Source of the DNA: Notospermus geniculatus
Taxonomy: Eukaryota > Nemertea > Pilidiophora > Heteronemertea > Lineidae
Length of the DNA stretch: 64,000 nucleotides
Assembly (NCBI GenBank): GCA_002633025.1
Contig: NMRB01000604.1
Span: 90,761-154,760, forward strand
Direction of reading: 5' to 3'
Shown: in pieces, positions 25,955 to 39,460 of the stretch
Layout: each line of letters opens with the position of its first letter
How positions within the stretch are numbered: position 1 is the first letter of the stretch
Made by a program: the position numbers and the translations under genes
Notes under the pieces: model-generated
Told to the model about the DNA's origin: nothing
The model's database searches: none
What the model saw: only the letters and a program-made list of their open reading frames with translations

Positions 25955-26497
25955 AAACGCCTCGACGAATACCTTTCCTTTCTCAGCCAGGAAACCTTTT
26001 ACCTTTTACTCCTAATAACATTACATACTCGAAACTTTCAAGTAAAGCTCTTATTTGACGGAAATATCTTTTCCTTTTTTTCAGAATGAACACCCCCAAA
26101 AGGACAGGCTGCTGACGACAATGGGTAAGTTCTGCTAGTTTGTGGCTCAGTTTTGTCAAGTGTATAGGACTAATGGCAACTACAGACATGTTTACAAACC
26201 CAAGACTCAAGTCAATTAGGATCAAGGCAATGACGTATCCAGAAGGTGCTTCAGCGTCTGCCTTGTCCGCAGCCTGCTTGCTAGAAGGGTCAGCAACAAT
26301 GGTGAACATCCAGTTCTAACCTTTGCATTATAATCTAATAATGCCACATCGGAAGATCGACATGTGCAGAAGACATTTCTATTTACCTGTGACAAGTGTC
26401 TTTGACATTAGTAATCGCCAAAGGAAATATCATATACCCAATGTCAAGAATGGCCTACTCTGTCATTTGCTGTGGTACGTGATCATTTTCACATTAG

Positions 26498-26618
26498 AGA
26501 GTTTTCGCACAGCCCTCGAAACGCCAACGCGAACGCCAATCCCATCGATGCCGCGAAGAAGGCACCGAACAAAAGGATAGAAGTTCGCGTTGGCGTTTCG
26601 GGGGCTTTGCGAAAATTC
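26498..26618. repeat. Family A inverted-repeat element, copy 2
   Basis: Same arms and core as 5320-5445, with a shortened core (atcgatgccgcgaag) and slightly decayed ends. Only about 50 bp separate it from copy 3. Confidence 0.8.
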
Positions 26619-26667
26619 GCTAATATTCCGTACTTCGACGTCTACAAGGAACAGATCTCTCAAAATT

Positions 26668-26790
26668 AGAGTGTTTCACAAACCCCCGAAACGCCGACGC
26701 GAACGCCAATCCCATTGTTCGATGCCACGAAGAGAGCAGCGAACAGGATAGACGTTCGCGTCGGCGTTTCGGGGGCTTTGCGAAAACTCT
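26668..26790. repeat. Family A inverted-repeat element, copy 3
   Basis: Same architecture as copy 1, with tcggcgtttcgggggctttg in the right arm and cgccgacgcgaacgcc in the left arm. The two arms carry matching substitutions relative to copy 1 (cgacg and cgtcg), which suggests arm homogenisation. Confidence 0.8.
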
Positions 26791-27500
26791 GTCTACCCGT
26801 AATAACGACGCAGATGTAGCGAAGTCGACCACTGAAAGGCCTACAGTTGTAAAGCACGCCGCTTAATTATCTGCTGGCCACACCCATTAGTTTCAGGTTC
26901 CAATTGATTGGTCTATTGTACTCTCATTCTGTTGCTCAACGGAAGAGCGGGCAGCCGGGACATTCAAGGGTGGAGTTACATGTATTCGTTTGATCGTACA
27001 CCTGCCCGTTGCATCAGGGGACTTTGTGAACCGGAACTCTGGTACTTCATATAAACCTGAACAAAAAATACCAACGTTGGTTTCTTCTTTCACCGGAAAG
27101 AGAACATAAAACGGATGAAATGACACGAACACATGTTACATTGAAAGGTAACGCCAAACCTACCCCGAGAAGGTTATTCTCCAATGATTGCGATGTCCTT
27201 GTGACGTATTACATAGATCAGTTTGACTTCTGTCATTGCCAATGACGTAATCATACGCCAAAAAACAGCTTTGTATCTTGGATACTGCAATTATATTGGG
27301 AATGGTGATGAATTGTCAGCCGGATGTGATAGCTATCTGAAGATTGGATGAGCACTTTCTTGCCAAGCAATTCATCATTGGCCATAGATCTGGGGCACCT
27401 GCAGGGTATTGAGGGAAACTCAGTAATGGGTGTATATTCCTTTTTGTTTGTTATTGTTGGTGATAAGAAAAGTGGTGATTTGCCGTTAAGAAAACACCAA

Positions 27501-27682
27501 CACTGTAAAAAATCATCCGTTTCATGGGTACGGCGCCGTGGGTACACATACCAACATGGGAACACTAAACTCATTGCGAGTTGTATTGTCCCGTCAGCGG
27601 GCCCCTGGGGAATGGGCTTAAAAAGTGGACAAGGAATTCACCCAGCGCCAAAGGCACGTTGTACCTGTTTCTTTTTACAGTG
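27501..27682. repeat. CACTG-ended MITE, family C copy 1
   Basis: Terminal repeats are CACTGTAAAAAATCATCC and TTCTTTTTACAGTG. The body contains atgggtacgg, accaacatggg, aatgggcttaaaaagtggac and gcacgttgtacctg. A second copy in opposite orientation is at 38928-39114. CACTG ends recall CACTA/EnSpm or Chapaev-type elements. No clear target duplication was seen, so the superfamily is open. Confidence 0.85.
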
Positions 27683-27805
27683 AAGAGGTTAGTCGCAACA
27701 TTTCTGGCTCAAATTAGGAATTTGTATCGTGTACGGCGGGCTTTAGCCTCAAATCGGTTGAGTTTAAGCAACCCTGTCAGTAGTTACACTCTGCACTCTG
27801 CCTTC

Positions 27806-27971
27806 AGGGGCCGGTTGCACAAAAGTTGAAAAGATAAAAGTCGGTTAATTTAACTTTTCCTGTTAAAATCCCCAACTTGGTGTTAACTAAGTAAACAAAA
27901 CTAACATTTTGGGATAAGTTAACGCCAAGATAAACTAACAGTGATTTTTTAACTTTTGTGCAATCGGCCCT
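27806..27971. repeat. MITE with aggggccggttgcaca ends
   Basis: The left end aggggccggttgcacaaaag pairs with the right end cttttgtgcaatcggccct. The interior is AT-rich with further paired blocks (gttaac, aactaa). Non-coding. Confidence 0.8.
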
Positions 27972-30470
27972 TGGTTTGTCGCGAAATAAGCATCGGAGAC
28001 GTTTTATGAGGTAAAATATGATGAAAATGACAACAACAGCATTCCCATTTTGTACGTTATTGTGAAGATTCAACGCCTGGCTTCGCCGATGGCTAAATTC
28101 ATGTTTTCCTCCCTCCCAGGCCACTGGAAGGCAATACACATTGTACCCTAAAGAGATGAAAAACTCATTCTGGGAACAAATTTCGATTTTACAGAGAATG
28201 AATGGTAGACATAACACCGAAGGAAGTTTTCGTTTTGTGTTGCTTTTTTCCAAATATGGTGAAGTCGAGGAAACAAATCATTTCACGTCAGAATCTTTGA
28301 TGACAATCACCAGGTCCACGGGCAAATTACCGGAGTGTGTATTCCTCTCATAAGTTGGAAACGAACACTGGTTCATGCCTGTTGCAAAGTCAAAATAGTC
28401 AGCCTGGGGGGTGAAAGTTGCCAATTTCGCTAATGATCGTCTTCTACCGTTTGGTTACAACGAACGCCTTCGGTAGGGCTTTAGTGCTAAACGAAAAAAG
28501 GGAAACTGCCCTGAGCGTTTCCGTGGGGACATTTCTTAAAACATGTCCAGGTAGGCGGAGAAGATTTATAATGGAAGTTTCTGATGATGGTGAATATGCA
28601 GTCAATTGTTTAAAATCTAACCCAAGGCATTGAACATTGCGAGGGAATGGCGACACTAAGTGCCAAGTTGCTGATCGTTCAAATAGTTATCATTAATTAG
28701 CAACGCTTAGAGGTAATGAGACGGCACCAGAACACGTCATTCTGTGTCTCAGGAACAAGAAAAAGCCTAAAATGACATACGAAAGCTAGGTTTGTTTTAG
28801 TATTTGGATAAAAGTATAATTCTGTAGGCCCGGTGATACAGTGGTAAGCACCACATTACATTCAAACAACTCAGTTTTCACCAAGAGATATCTCAAATTG
28901 ACGTCAGTGAGAACCGGATTTGCTTCTAATCTAAAAGATGGTATTTTAATCAACCTAATGCACCCCGCAGTGACACAAAAATAGCGATGGAAACCTTCAA
29001 TGGACCAATCACATTGCCTCCCACGCCCAATCCGTCTCACGACAAGCAGATGAAATGGAACTGATATCATTTGCATCTGCAATCAAACAGCGTTCCAAGG
29101 CAGAGGCTTAAACAATGGCAAAGTAAATCAAGGTGCTTCAGGAATCACAAATTTTTGATTGTAATAAGCCCCTTATATAGGCAGGGTGTTCAGTTTGACA
29201 AATGAACGATTTCTAAGACATGGTTCACTATTTTTGTAAGGTTTCTTTGATAATGCACCGAGTTGGAATAAGATGCAGTAATTGAAATTAGTGCCTTCAT
29301 TTCAAAACTTGTTCCGTCATCACTTTAGTTTTTGAAAAAAAGCTACTTATCGTTATCGAGTGGCTACGGTCGACAAATGACGGGATGGAACATATTTTTT
29401 GCCGATGGATGTAGGGGTCTCGATGTTGATCAAAATCGAGACATGCGTAAGCATCTGCTAATGGGTGATTTCTGACATATGACAATTCTGTCAATTATCA
29501 TCTACGATGTACGACATACATGTAATTAGCCTTCGGGCGTTTTTTCGATATATTCGCAGTTATATTTCTTTCCTTCTTCGCCGTGGCGGATGTAATGTAC
29601 ATGTACACTGAGCCACAGATCGTCAAATAACGGACGTTTACTAGACGTCCATGCCTCACTAATTTCTAACCGTTGCTGCCCTTGGGACAGACTCCTGAGT
29701 CAATTCCCCCAATTAAGACACGCCGTGTCCGGCCGGTCGGATGCGATATGACAACATAGACTGGTATGTTGATATTCCAATGGCTTATTAGAATGATTAT
29801 GGATGAGAGATGGGTGATTACGATGAGAGGCGTATTTCCTCAGGGAAGAATAAGGATCGGCGGTGAAAGGTCACCAGTTAGCCAAATATCGTCAACTTAA
29901 GACTTCATCCGCGGCAGGCTGCTTTAACTGTGCTTTAGAAGCGGCAGTTTTGCCTTATGGCCAGTATGTTAAGGAATGTCGAAAATGCAAAGAATTACGG
30001 TAAATAAAAAATGGATCCATAATTTCCTTTCCTCAACCAAGAACGCTTATGGCGTACCTCTGCCACACTGAATGATTCGTCATTATTTTGCCCTCACTTG
30101 CAACGACGAAGAAAAACCAATTACGCCGATTCTTGTAAAAGCCCATTAACTTAAAACAAGTCAGCCTCAGCTTTCTGTTTTATTCTCAGATGAACTCTCC
30201 GTGAACCTCATTGCTCGAAAGTGGTTTTATAATGATACCAAAAAAATTCCAATGTGATCATTATTTCACAATGTTCTGTTCGTGAGCACGGAGGCATCAG
30301 CATGCACATTTTATGACTGTGTGTAAAATTTAAAGCTATCTGTTGCTTTCGGTGGATTAACGTGTCTTGACAAATGTGCATTATTATGGTAAATTGCAAG
30401 CAGCATTGACAATTTTCGATGACATTTGCTGAAAGATAATGCTCCACCTTAAATTGGTTGACTACGTAAG
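27972..30470. other. Intergenic, no recognisable gene
   Basis: Only short frames without recognisable domains. Imperfect short repeats with acctctctattaaggacc and acctctcaatta follow at about 30500-30620. Confidence 0.4.
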
Positions 30471-30708
30471 CCGAGGTGGATGGAGTGCAACCTCCGTTTG
30501 AGGCCACCTCACTCCTGAGGACACCTCTCTATTAAGGACCCCAAGGTTCACTTCTGAATAGCGACTTTCAGTCACCTTCAATCGATGTGACCTCTTAATC
30601 AGGACACCTCTCAATTATCGAAAACATTTGCGAATCCCAAAGGTGTCTATATGATAAGCTCAATGTAAGCATTGCAAGTTGTCTTTTTGCACAATGTGGC
30701 TTCTAAGG

Positions 30709-30862
30709 TTTCATTGGTATTCCCTTTCTATGCCCCGTACGACGGATGGGGCGTTAACCAAATAAAAAGTGTAGTGAACATTCTGCATGATATTCCTTAT
30801 ATGGTTTCATTGGTATTCCCTGTATCCCCAAAACGGGGAGTGTTAACCCAATAAAAAGAATC
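30709..30862 (+). repeat. Imperfect direct repeat, period about 95 bp, two units
   Basis: gtttcattggtattccc is followed by a variable part and then by ggcgttaaccaaataaaaag in the first unit and gtgttaacccaataaaaaga in the second. Confidence 0.65.
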
Positions 30863-33024
30863 TACATTCAGAATGAGAATGTCCTGGGTGTAAATCCATC
30901 ATATTACTCCAACGAAAACGGTGGCATATTGCTCGGCTTCCAGAATATTAAGCCGTCAATAGCTCGATGCAGCTATAAAAAAAACACCATTAGGCAACGA
31001 AAAGATCAATCAGGTCCTTCCTTTGTTGGAGCGCTCCGTCAATTTATGATTTATTGTAGAACTGCGATATTTTCAATTTCATTAGGTAAGCTTTAATAAA
31101 GGCATGAGAACATTCTATCACGCTGATTTATCCCGCCGAAAAATCTCATGAAAATGATTGAAGCAAGATTTGCCTAGCGGACTTTTTATCGCCACGATCA
31201 TCAGCGTGCTAAAGAAAATGCACCTTTGGAGACAGCCTATAAGTGGGTTAGTTATATATGATGGATGAGATCGTGGATGCTATGAATAAAAGAAGTCGAT
31301 GATTTTCCTTCATAGAATCACAAGTGGGCAATTTACAAACTGAGGTCAACGTATTGCGCTGAATTGGACACTTGAGAAAAGGTTGTTTTGTGTTAGAAAA
31401 GAACGGAACTGAAGGATTTGCTCGGAACCAAAAACGTTATGCACAAGTTGGCGAATTCAGTGATCAGAAAGGGTCTGACTGTGACGTCAAACAACATGGC
31501 CGCCATTTTGATTCTTGTGGAACGATATTATTTTGTACCTTCTCAGGGTTCTTCAAAGTATGACACTAACAAACGTTTCCTAAGTGTGCAACTAGTACTA
31601 CTAGTAGTAGCCCCGCCCCCATGACTTCAAAAGTGAAACTACAGTCGAGTTTGCCGTACATTACAACCAGAATTCAATAGTGAGACTGGTGTAAGGCTTC
31701 AATGAAAGACCCATCTTCGTTCCAACGGAATTGGTCAGTGCTATTTAAATATGAAACCATATCATTCCGTATCGTGACCACGCACAATTCAATTTAAGAT
31801 GCCGGGATTTCGTGTCTCCTAATGCTTCAGAGGCGGCTCAGAGTTGCTGTACGATGCCATCTAGCAATGCCCCTGTGTGTTACAAGGTTACTATTAATGC
31901 AAGATATATGTATAACAGGCGAAGATTTGATACATCATCGATGGAATAATTGTCTGCTCATCGGCATAAATCGTGTTTTGCATGCATTGCTGGAAAAATG
32001 AATGTCATTTTGATCTTATAGGGGAGAGGGTTGCCAATGATATCAGGCCACGTCGACGAAAGGGACAGTCTGGTTCTGTTCGCGTCTCGTGTAACGTCAG
32101 TTAAAATCTAGTATTTGTCATGATCGAGAGGCAGATTTGATTGCAACGTATTCTGAAATTTGTTGTTAGTACAAATGTTCTTCAAATTAGTACTACAAAA
32201 GGCGTATGTCATTCGAGAAACGCCGCAGGAAATCGCTATAATGTTCCAAAGGAGAACTTTGTGTTTGCGAAGACTGCAATAGAACATGAAGAATGAAGGA
32301 AACGAAGCTTTTCATTCCTGGAAAAAGTACCAAGTTCTCTCTTTTGTATCCTGAGCCCGATGCGAAGCCAAAGAGACAAACCTTATAATCTTACGAATCG
32401 ATTTCCCCTGCACAATGTCTGCAATCATCGTTGTAGCTTTTGAACTTCGGAAGTTAAGAAGTCAGAAAAGTACACTGAACTCTGGATTCTGCCTAAAGGA
32501 TGACAATTAACTGGTAGAGAACTGCACTAAAATTGCCAGGCCAAATCGGGAGCAGGCTATTGCTGCTATTGTAACAAAGGAAGTCACTCAGTTTTTGCCA
32601 AATTGACTGAATAGCAATGGTTATTTTTTGAGCGTAAGCAGGAAAATAAGGGGGTTCTCTTTGTCACGCAAATGACTATCTCACGGTTTATTCGTAGGTC
32701 GACTGCACTTCTGCTTTTTGTGAGGCTGATGCTAAGGATCCATTCACGCGATGCCGCATCCTTTGTCCATTGTCAACTCGGCGGAAGGAAACAACAGTTG
32801 CAGCATCGCACCGCTCGCAGATCACTGAAAGGAATTCTAAAGGCCTGTAACCCACTGACTCGACGAGATTTTTGTGGCGGAGAGCGACAACACTAGCGAT
32901 TTCACTTGATGCTTACTTTTTCAATGGTAGAAATCTTTGTTATGCCTTTTGCCTGTGAAAATGACAGGCCAGCGCGAAATCGCGGCGTGAAAACGCGACA
33001 GTGGGTTCATGCCTTTATTATAAC
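30863..33024. other. Intergenic, no recognisable gene
   Basis: Only short frames without domain signatures were found on either strand. Confidence 0.4.
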
Positions 33025-33248
33025 CTAAAGCCCCCGTCACATATCCATTGGGTCCCCTACGATTTTCCCCACCCAGCGGCTTGCCGTGGATTTTAGAGAC
33101 AGTACAGGTCCACCATTACGATTTTCATTTTCATTTTCATGTTCATTTTCATTTCTACGGTTTTCATTCCCCGGGGATCAGGGGCAATCTGTCTGTTTTT
33201 ACTCGCCGTAGTACGGGCCCCGGAGTGGATATGTGACAGGGGCCTTAA
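33025..33248. repeat. MITE family B, copy 2, with TTTTCA array
   Basis: Reverse-orientation copy of 19165-19402, with ends taaagcccccgtcacatatc and gatatgtgacaggggcctta. Its middle carries a short TTTTCA-type hexamer array (about 33118-33155) absent from copy 1. Confidence 0.75.
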
Positions 33249-35068
33249 GCGTAGTTCTGCCACTTCCGTCAATGGACAAAATCTTGTCCATTCCACCTCG
33301 AAGGGGTGGAAATAGCCTGTGGTCAACAGGGGTGGGTTAAGCGGTTCCAAAATCCAGTATAGCCATTTTTTTCCACGGAAAATGTACAGACACGCGATGT
33401 TGTCCTCATGGCTATCAAAATTCGTGGGACTAGCGCAGGTGGATGAATTAGAAAAAGTGTCTCCTCCGGGATATTGGTGCAATTAACGCAGTTTCTTTTG
33501 ATGTTGTTTCAAAAGCCCGCATTCCGCTTTGATAAGATTTTTATGGGCCGAAATGCGAATATTGGATCTCCGGATATCATAACTCGCCGCGCCAGACAGT
33601 TATTGTTGTAATCTGGCCGAACATCGCCCTCGAAAACTCAGGAGGCAGACCCTTAGCTCTTGAAACTAAATAATAAACTTTGCATGCTTATAGAGTCGTG
33701 TGCTGATAGAGATTTGCACTACTTCATTTCACTTATTGTGGCTGTAGCTGCATGTATTTGGTCATAATCGGTTTCCATGTCACTCGCTGAAGGAGGAACG
33801 GAAACCAAATTGGCAATGACGGCATTAGGTTCTGCTGGCGCGTGACTAGTGGTCCGCGGACATCAGGTGCGCTGTCTCTGATCCTTCCAGTGAAGTGTCC
33901 AGATTAGGTGCTAAAAGCTACCTTAGCTATCGTGTCCACAGCTCTCATCCCGTTGGTTAATTATCCGGACGAAATGTGATGAGGTGATAGGTTATGAGTG
34001 GAGTGGTAATCCGCGAGACACTTCACAATGTCTGGTTTGATCACTGGAAATATAAGATCCGTACACCATCTCGAAGGTGGAATAAACTTTCACATCAGGT
34101 GCAGTGTCAATAAAACTCATGGCCATGGAACAAACTCTCAAAAGAGTCGTCTTACAACTCAAAGTCCGCTCGGCCTTGAGACAGAATCGCTGACACTTCT
34201 CAGTGTTTGACATGCGCGGTAAGCCGTGGATGCCAAGTCAGGTGTTACTTCAGCCAATCCCAAAGATGAGCAGGTGTCACGTGACAGAAAGTTGGCCTAA
34301 TATCAGAGAAGCACGTTTATACAATCTCATGCTTCTCCAGCCAGACATTTTGATTGAACTTCGATTATCTCCGGCCAAAACTGTCCAATGAGATAGATAT
34401 CATTGATTGGATATTGACGGACGCCATTTTATCACGTAAGAAGAATGAAGCGTACCTGGAATCGAACCTACTTGATATGCATGCATGAAGTGACGAGTGC
34501 TGCTGTTTCCACTTCCCCACTTTGACATTCTTACAAAATGTATCTAATGACATGAATGATTCCCACTCATCGGTGTGATTCTCAACAACAGCGGACACGA
34601 CGAAAAAACAGAAATGTTGTTCAACATCTATCACGGGTGGGAGTTTTGGGGCAAACCTAGACAATCCTGATTTTTCTAAACACTGGTATTCCCTGACGTG
34701 TTGTGTTATTAGGCAGACGGATGCGCCACTCATTAGTTAAACTAACTATACCTATACTTCATTCGCCAAGCGAGCTATATAATTAGCATTGTGATGGATG
34801 ATATTGTTAGTTCAGACTGCTCGTTTATCCCACAGGGTCTTTGCTATTTAATTTGAGGGGTCTGGTGTGCGCTGGTGTGACAACATCGTGGGAGTACCAA
34901 ATTGGAAAATCAAAATATGGCTTCAGCTATTTGGTATGATGCCTGTTGAAGTGTGTTTGCCAAACCATAAGCTTTCTGCTGTTGATTTGATGGCCCAAAA
35001 CAGATCATCCTCATCATTGACACCCCGGGAAACTCAGGCCATTTACCGTCCTTCGCTCCCGACAATAG
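33249..35068. other. Intergenic, no recognisable gene
   Basis: Only short frames. A B-box-like sequence in reverse orientation (ggaatcgaacc near 34460) may be a SINE relic but lacks a tRNA fold. Confidence 0.4.
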
Positions 35069-35194
35069 GGAGTTTTCGCAAAGCCCCCGAAACGCCAACG
35101 CGAACGCCAAGCCTATTGTTCGATGACACGAAGAGAGCACCGAACAAAAGGATAGACGTTCGCGTTGGCGTTTCGGGGCTTTGGCGAAAACTCT
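35069..35194. repeat. Family A inverted-repeat element, copy 4
   Basis: The arms ggagttttcgcaaagccc and complement, and the same core (gatgacacgaagagagcacc), as copy 1 at 5320. Confidence 0.85.
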
Positions 35195-36374
35195 ATATTG
35201 ACAAGCGCGTGGGATGGAGCATTTGCGGTGACAATCATGGATCAACACCTTGATGGTTGTGTGAAACCAAAAGAAGTCGTCCAACCACAAGTATCAAAGA
35301 ACATCAAAGAACATCATTAATACGGTGCGTCAACCAGTGCACTGACATTCAATATGCTGGTGTCAAGAAGACTTATTTCCCCCTCCCACGGACTGTAACC
35401 TCGCTAAATTGCTATTATGTACTTTCAGTTTTCTTATGTGAAATTAAGCTAAGATAAGACAGCCAATTTCACTGAAATAAAGCCATCTCATTGAAAGACT
35501 CAGCGGACTAATGATGAGAGTTATTGCCAAGCAGTGTGAGATAAACTTCTCGTTTATTGCACCTCTTGGTACAGGGAATAGGTACATTCAGAAATCCAGA
35601 CTCAAGTCACGTTTGTGTGATAGTAAAATTACAGGCAAGTCGATTTTGTTCTATTGTTAAAACGATTAAACATGCTGAATGGTCTGTCATAACAGTTAAC
35701 GAGCGTTTAATAGTCTCACTTACGACTGGCGATAACTCACGATGTCTTGAAACGTTACGTGAATTCGAAACAACAACTACGAGCAAGATGCACACTAGGC
35801 CTACAAATGAAATCTGAAGGTTGTCGTACCGAAGCCATTTAACACTGAGTCAGGTCATTTTTTAGCCTGAGAAACAAACATTGCCGACAAAAAATACTAG
35901 CAACACCGGCAAGAAATACATGTAAAGGCCTATTGACATTTTCCTGATAATGCTGTTGAATGGACAAACGGAATGATTATTGAACGTAGATGAATTATAT
36001 CAACATATTCCCCAAGACTTGTAACTGAATCGTTTAAAATGCAGATTAAATATCCGTTCACCTTTTGGTGCATGTTGATATTTCCCCTCACGTTTCTTCA
36101 TCATCTCCATCTCCCAGTCGCGTTCCTTTTCCTTCAATTCCATTCTCATTGAATCCCAGTTTAAACTAACTCTATTTATTATTGATTGGTGTCACCTCGG
36201 CTTCCTCACAAGATCTTCACAGTCAGATTGAAACTGACAGGGTTCAGGGTTCGGTCACGGACGGATCTCGGTACGAATGTGTGTTGATTCCTTCAAAGCG
36301 TTCATGCAGAATCGTACTATTCATGTCTAGTATAATGTATTCCTCCTTAGCTTCGAAATAAAGTCTTTAAGTAT
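35195..36374. other. Intergenic, no recognisable gene
   Basis: Only short frames without domain signatures. Confidence 0.4.
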
Positions 36375-37567
36375 TCATAGCAGGATATCGTGATGTTCGG
36401 ATAGTCTCCAGGGGAAATTCCAAGGCTGTTGGAGAGGTGATATGAGGGGTTTCTGATCCATAACACCGTTGAAAACTCTAATTACAAATCCGGATCCGAC
36501 AACTTCGGCCATCTTGGATTCAATATTGACTTCGTCATGTTAGACTCTCCTGCCAAAGTGACGGATGGGCAGTGATGCAAAGCCGTGTACGCCGACTTGC
36601 AGCCTCAGTGTGCATCCAACACATTCATGCTGATACAGTATCCAGCCGTTTTTCTCTCGAGTCTTCTCGCCGACAGCTTGGGATCTCTGTAGAATGACCG
36701 ATGTTCAGTAGTCTCTCGACATCACATCGTTGGGGAAACCAAAATCCGAGTAAAAGGTCGTTTTACCCTTCATACCTTTCGCCGGCGAGTTTCCGTGGCC
36801 GAGAATTCAGGGGCCTTATTCACGAAGCTCCCGTAACTTACGGGAGTGCGCAAACTATTGTCCTTTTGCGGACAACCTATTGTTCACTGTCAGCCTGACA
36901 AAGGATTTGCGTACCCTTTAAAGTTACGGGGGCTTTATGAATAAGGTCCTGCCTTTACCTTTGCATGATCATACTGGCCATTTTTTCCACTGCAGGTCGT
37001 TCCTGTCATCTTTAACGCCGAGTTCTTGGTTCCCTCCGCAAAGAACTCGCCGTTCATCTGCCACTGGTAATCATCCTTCGTTACCCGTGGAAGCCTCATA
37101 TTCTTTGACGGGTATCCCGTCTCCTAATTCACATCATGTAATTTCCTGATATCAAAGACATATATGCCACTCTTGAAATTAGTTAGAAGAACTACATTTC
37201 GCCTGTTCTCAAGTTTCATATCTTGTTATTGTGCGTGTGCTGGATTCCTTCCTCGATGGAGAGCTCGAAGAAGCCCTGGTCGGTTGTTCCATGGAAGTCT
37301 TTATAATACTTCCATGGTTGTTCGAACTTCACGGCTGTTGCAGGACACAGGTGCGGCAGACTTCCCGACTCCTTTTTGTAGTCCGATGCGGCATGTTTGT
37401 TTGGTCCTCAGAGGATACCATACCAGCTATCAAGGAAAGAGCCAGTGAACAATGAGCCGGTCTTCCTTCACATCTGTTAAGCGGCAATTCACTTTGAAAT
37501 CACTTGGCATGCTGCCATATTCCTCGGCCTGTTCGATCAGAGGGAAATGCCACCTCGATGGCAAACT
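36375..37567 (-). pseudogene. Decayed protein-coding sequence, family not recognised
   Basis: Reading the minus strand from 37567 downward gives a chain of protein-like segments that change frame and are broken by stops. In order they contain: RWHFPLIEQAEEYGSMPSDF (from 37567, frame ends at 37430); KFEQPWKYYKDFHGTTDQGF (frame ends at 37216); LLTNFKSGIYVFDIRKLHD and DDYQWQMNGEFFAEGTKNSA (about 37214 to 36960); KGKTTFYSDFGFPNDVMSRD; NGWILYQHECVGCTLRLQVG; and MAEVVGSGFVIRVFNGVMDQ (ending about 36375). Tryptophan- and cysteine-rich segments with this composition are unlikely by chance. A 142-bp MITE (36809-36950) is inserted between two segments. I see no convincing introns, so this may be a retro-copy or an old gene; alternatively some breaks are unrecognised introns. 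Function unknown. Confidence 0.5.
36809..36950. repeat. MITE inserted in the decayed gene
   Basis: The ends aggggccttattcacgaagc and ctttatgaataaggtcct form terminal repeats, with inner pairs cccgtaacttacggg and a final aagttacggg. It lies between two segments of protein-like minus-strand sequence. Target duplication not clear. Confidence 0.75.
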
Positions 37568-38927
37568 TTGTCGATATTTATTGCATCAGTTCATTACAAT
37601 AAACCTCGTTGTTTGCCCGTAATCTGCCAATGTACCAGATGATTTAGAGTCTGGTAACAATTTCAATTGACTGATGGGTTGACTGATGGACCGATTATAT
37701 CAAACGGGATGGTTTAGAAGCATGTGTGATCACCTGTTGCATGGGGGGCAGAATAATCAGGTAGGTTGTAGGTAATCCTAAATATCATTGTATCATTAAA
37801 CAATACAAGCTCGCATAAGTCTGTCCAACTTTGAGAAGGGGCTTTTGCCTTTTTATCCTTGTCATTTGCGATGGGCAGGAAGTCGGATAAAAGAAGACCG
37901 AGAAGCGAGGGATACGCTAAAAAATATTACACATCCGTCTCCTTTGCTGCCATTTCTCCTCGCGTCCATGACCTATTGGTATTTGTACTTACAGCAAAAT
38001 GCTTTTCACATCTACAGGCCCTGCATCTTTGTCATTGTTGACCATTGTCAGCACTGAGAACGATCTCCTATTGTTACAGCCAGTGACATTTGAGATAAGA
38101 CACAAGAAAGAAACAGATACCATGGGAATAAAGGACCAGCATGAGAAAACATACAATTGCTGTGATTAGATATGAAAAGCCGCAGGGGTTAGAAAAACCT
38201 ACCAAACATTGGTCCATCCAACCATTATCTGTTGTTTGTAATGATACATCATTATGAACATCTTTGTTTAGATGTATTTTCCGTCATGGTGTACAAATGA
38301 TATTGACACAACGAATGGCAAAACAAGACAATGGCGTCAACTTTTCGGTTTTTCGTCCGCCGCTTTAATTTCCGCTTTGGACAACAGAAAGCATCGTCAT
38401 TGTTTCAGCAATCTGATCATGTGAAAACGAATTGACCAATCGTCGTTGAATACATTTTGACGTCTAGTTTCACAGTAACCAAGCACATTTCATTCAATTT
38501 CGCATGTACTGCACTCTAAATGAAATCCGCACCAGTCATTCATTCTACCACGCTTGCAAATTCACTTATCTCGTAAGATATACGAATATTATTAGATTCC
38601 AAGGGATGATGGGAACACTTGTTATGAAAAACAAGTCCGGTTGTTTACGTAAAGGATTGATGAAAAAACACCGATGACATATCGGTCTCTAGTTCTGATG
38701 TTTACCCGAGGCGGCGAATGCTGTATAGCAAATAGACCTTGCCCTTAGTCAACTCATCGTTCAAGGTCGTGGGCCTTCGTTCGGTTCACGGGTTTTACAC
38801 GTAATTGAATGTCAGAAACTGCTTAATGACGTGTTTTTCTCTGCGCTGAATCGACCACTGCTGAAGGTCAGAAACTGAAACTCTAGGGACCTTTGTTCAC
38901 AAAGCGTTCGTAACTTTATGAAGCTGT
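37568..38927. other. Intergenic, no recognisable gene
   Basis: Only short frames without domain signatures. Confidence 0.4.
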
Positions 38928-39114
38928 CACTGTAAAAACAAATAGGTACAGCGTGCCCATGGCAATGGGTAAATTCCCTGTCCACTTTTTAAGCCCATTT
39001 CCCAGGGGCCCGTTGTACCCATCATACGGGTAACTCAAAATGAGTTTAGTTTTCCCATCTTGGTATGTGCACCCACGGTTCCGTACCCATGAAATAGGAT
39101 GATTTTTTACAGTG
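38928..39114. repeat. CACTG-ended MITE, family C copy 2
   Basis: Inverted copy of 27501-27682. Ends are CACTGTAAAAACAAATAGGT and GATGATTTTTTACAGTG. The two copies differ by scattered substitutions and small indels. Confidence 0.85.
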
Positions 39115-39460
39115 TGCAAAGCTTTGGAAATAATCAGTGATGCCACGAGAAGGCCGAGCACAAATCTAAGGTAGGCGAAGGAGGGTATAGGCCTATTCTG
39201 TAATCAAATCGTGGCTGCAAGAGGATGATGTCCAATCCCCCGCCTTATTGTGGCCTTTCTCCATCATCCTCAACCATCAGGGTCTACGCAAATGCTTGTA
39301 TAAAACAGCGCCGTCTATTGGCGATTGGTGATCCTTCAGTTTTGGCGCCAATCATGCCATTGTTCAGTGGGTCTATGGGACGAGTGTAGGCATTGCAGGG
39401 AGCGGTAGAGAGACCGTAAATGGCTTGAGTTTCTCAGGATGTCCTTTCAGTTTACAGATT

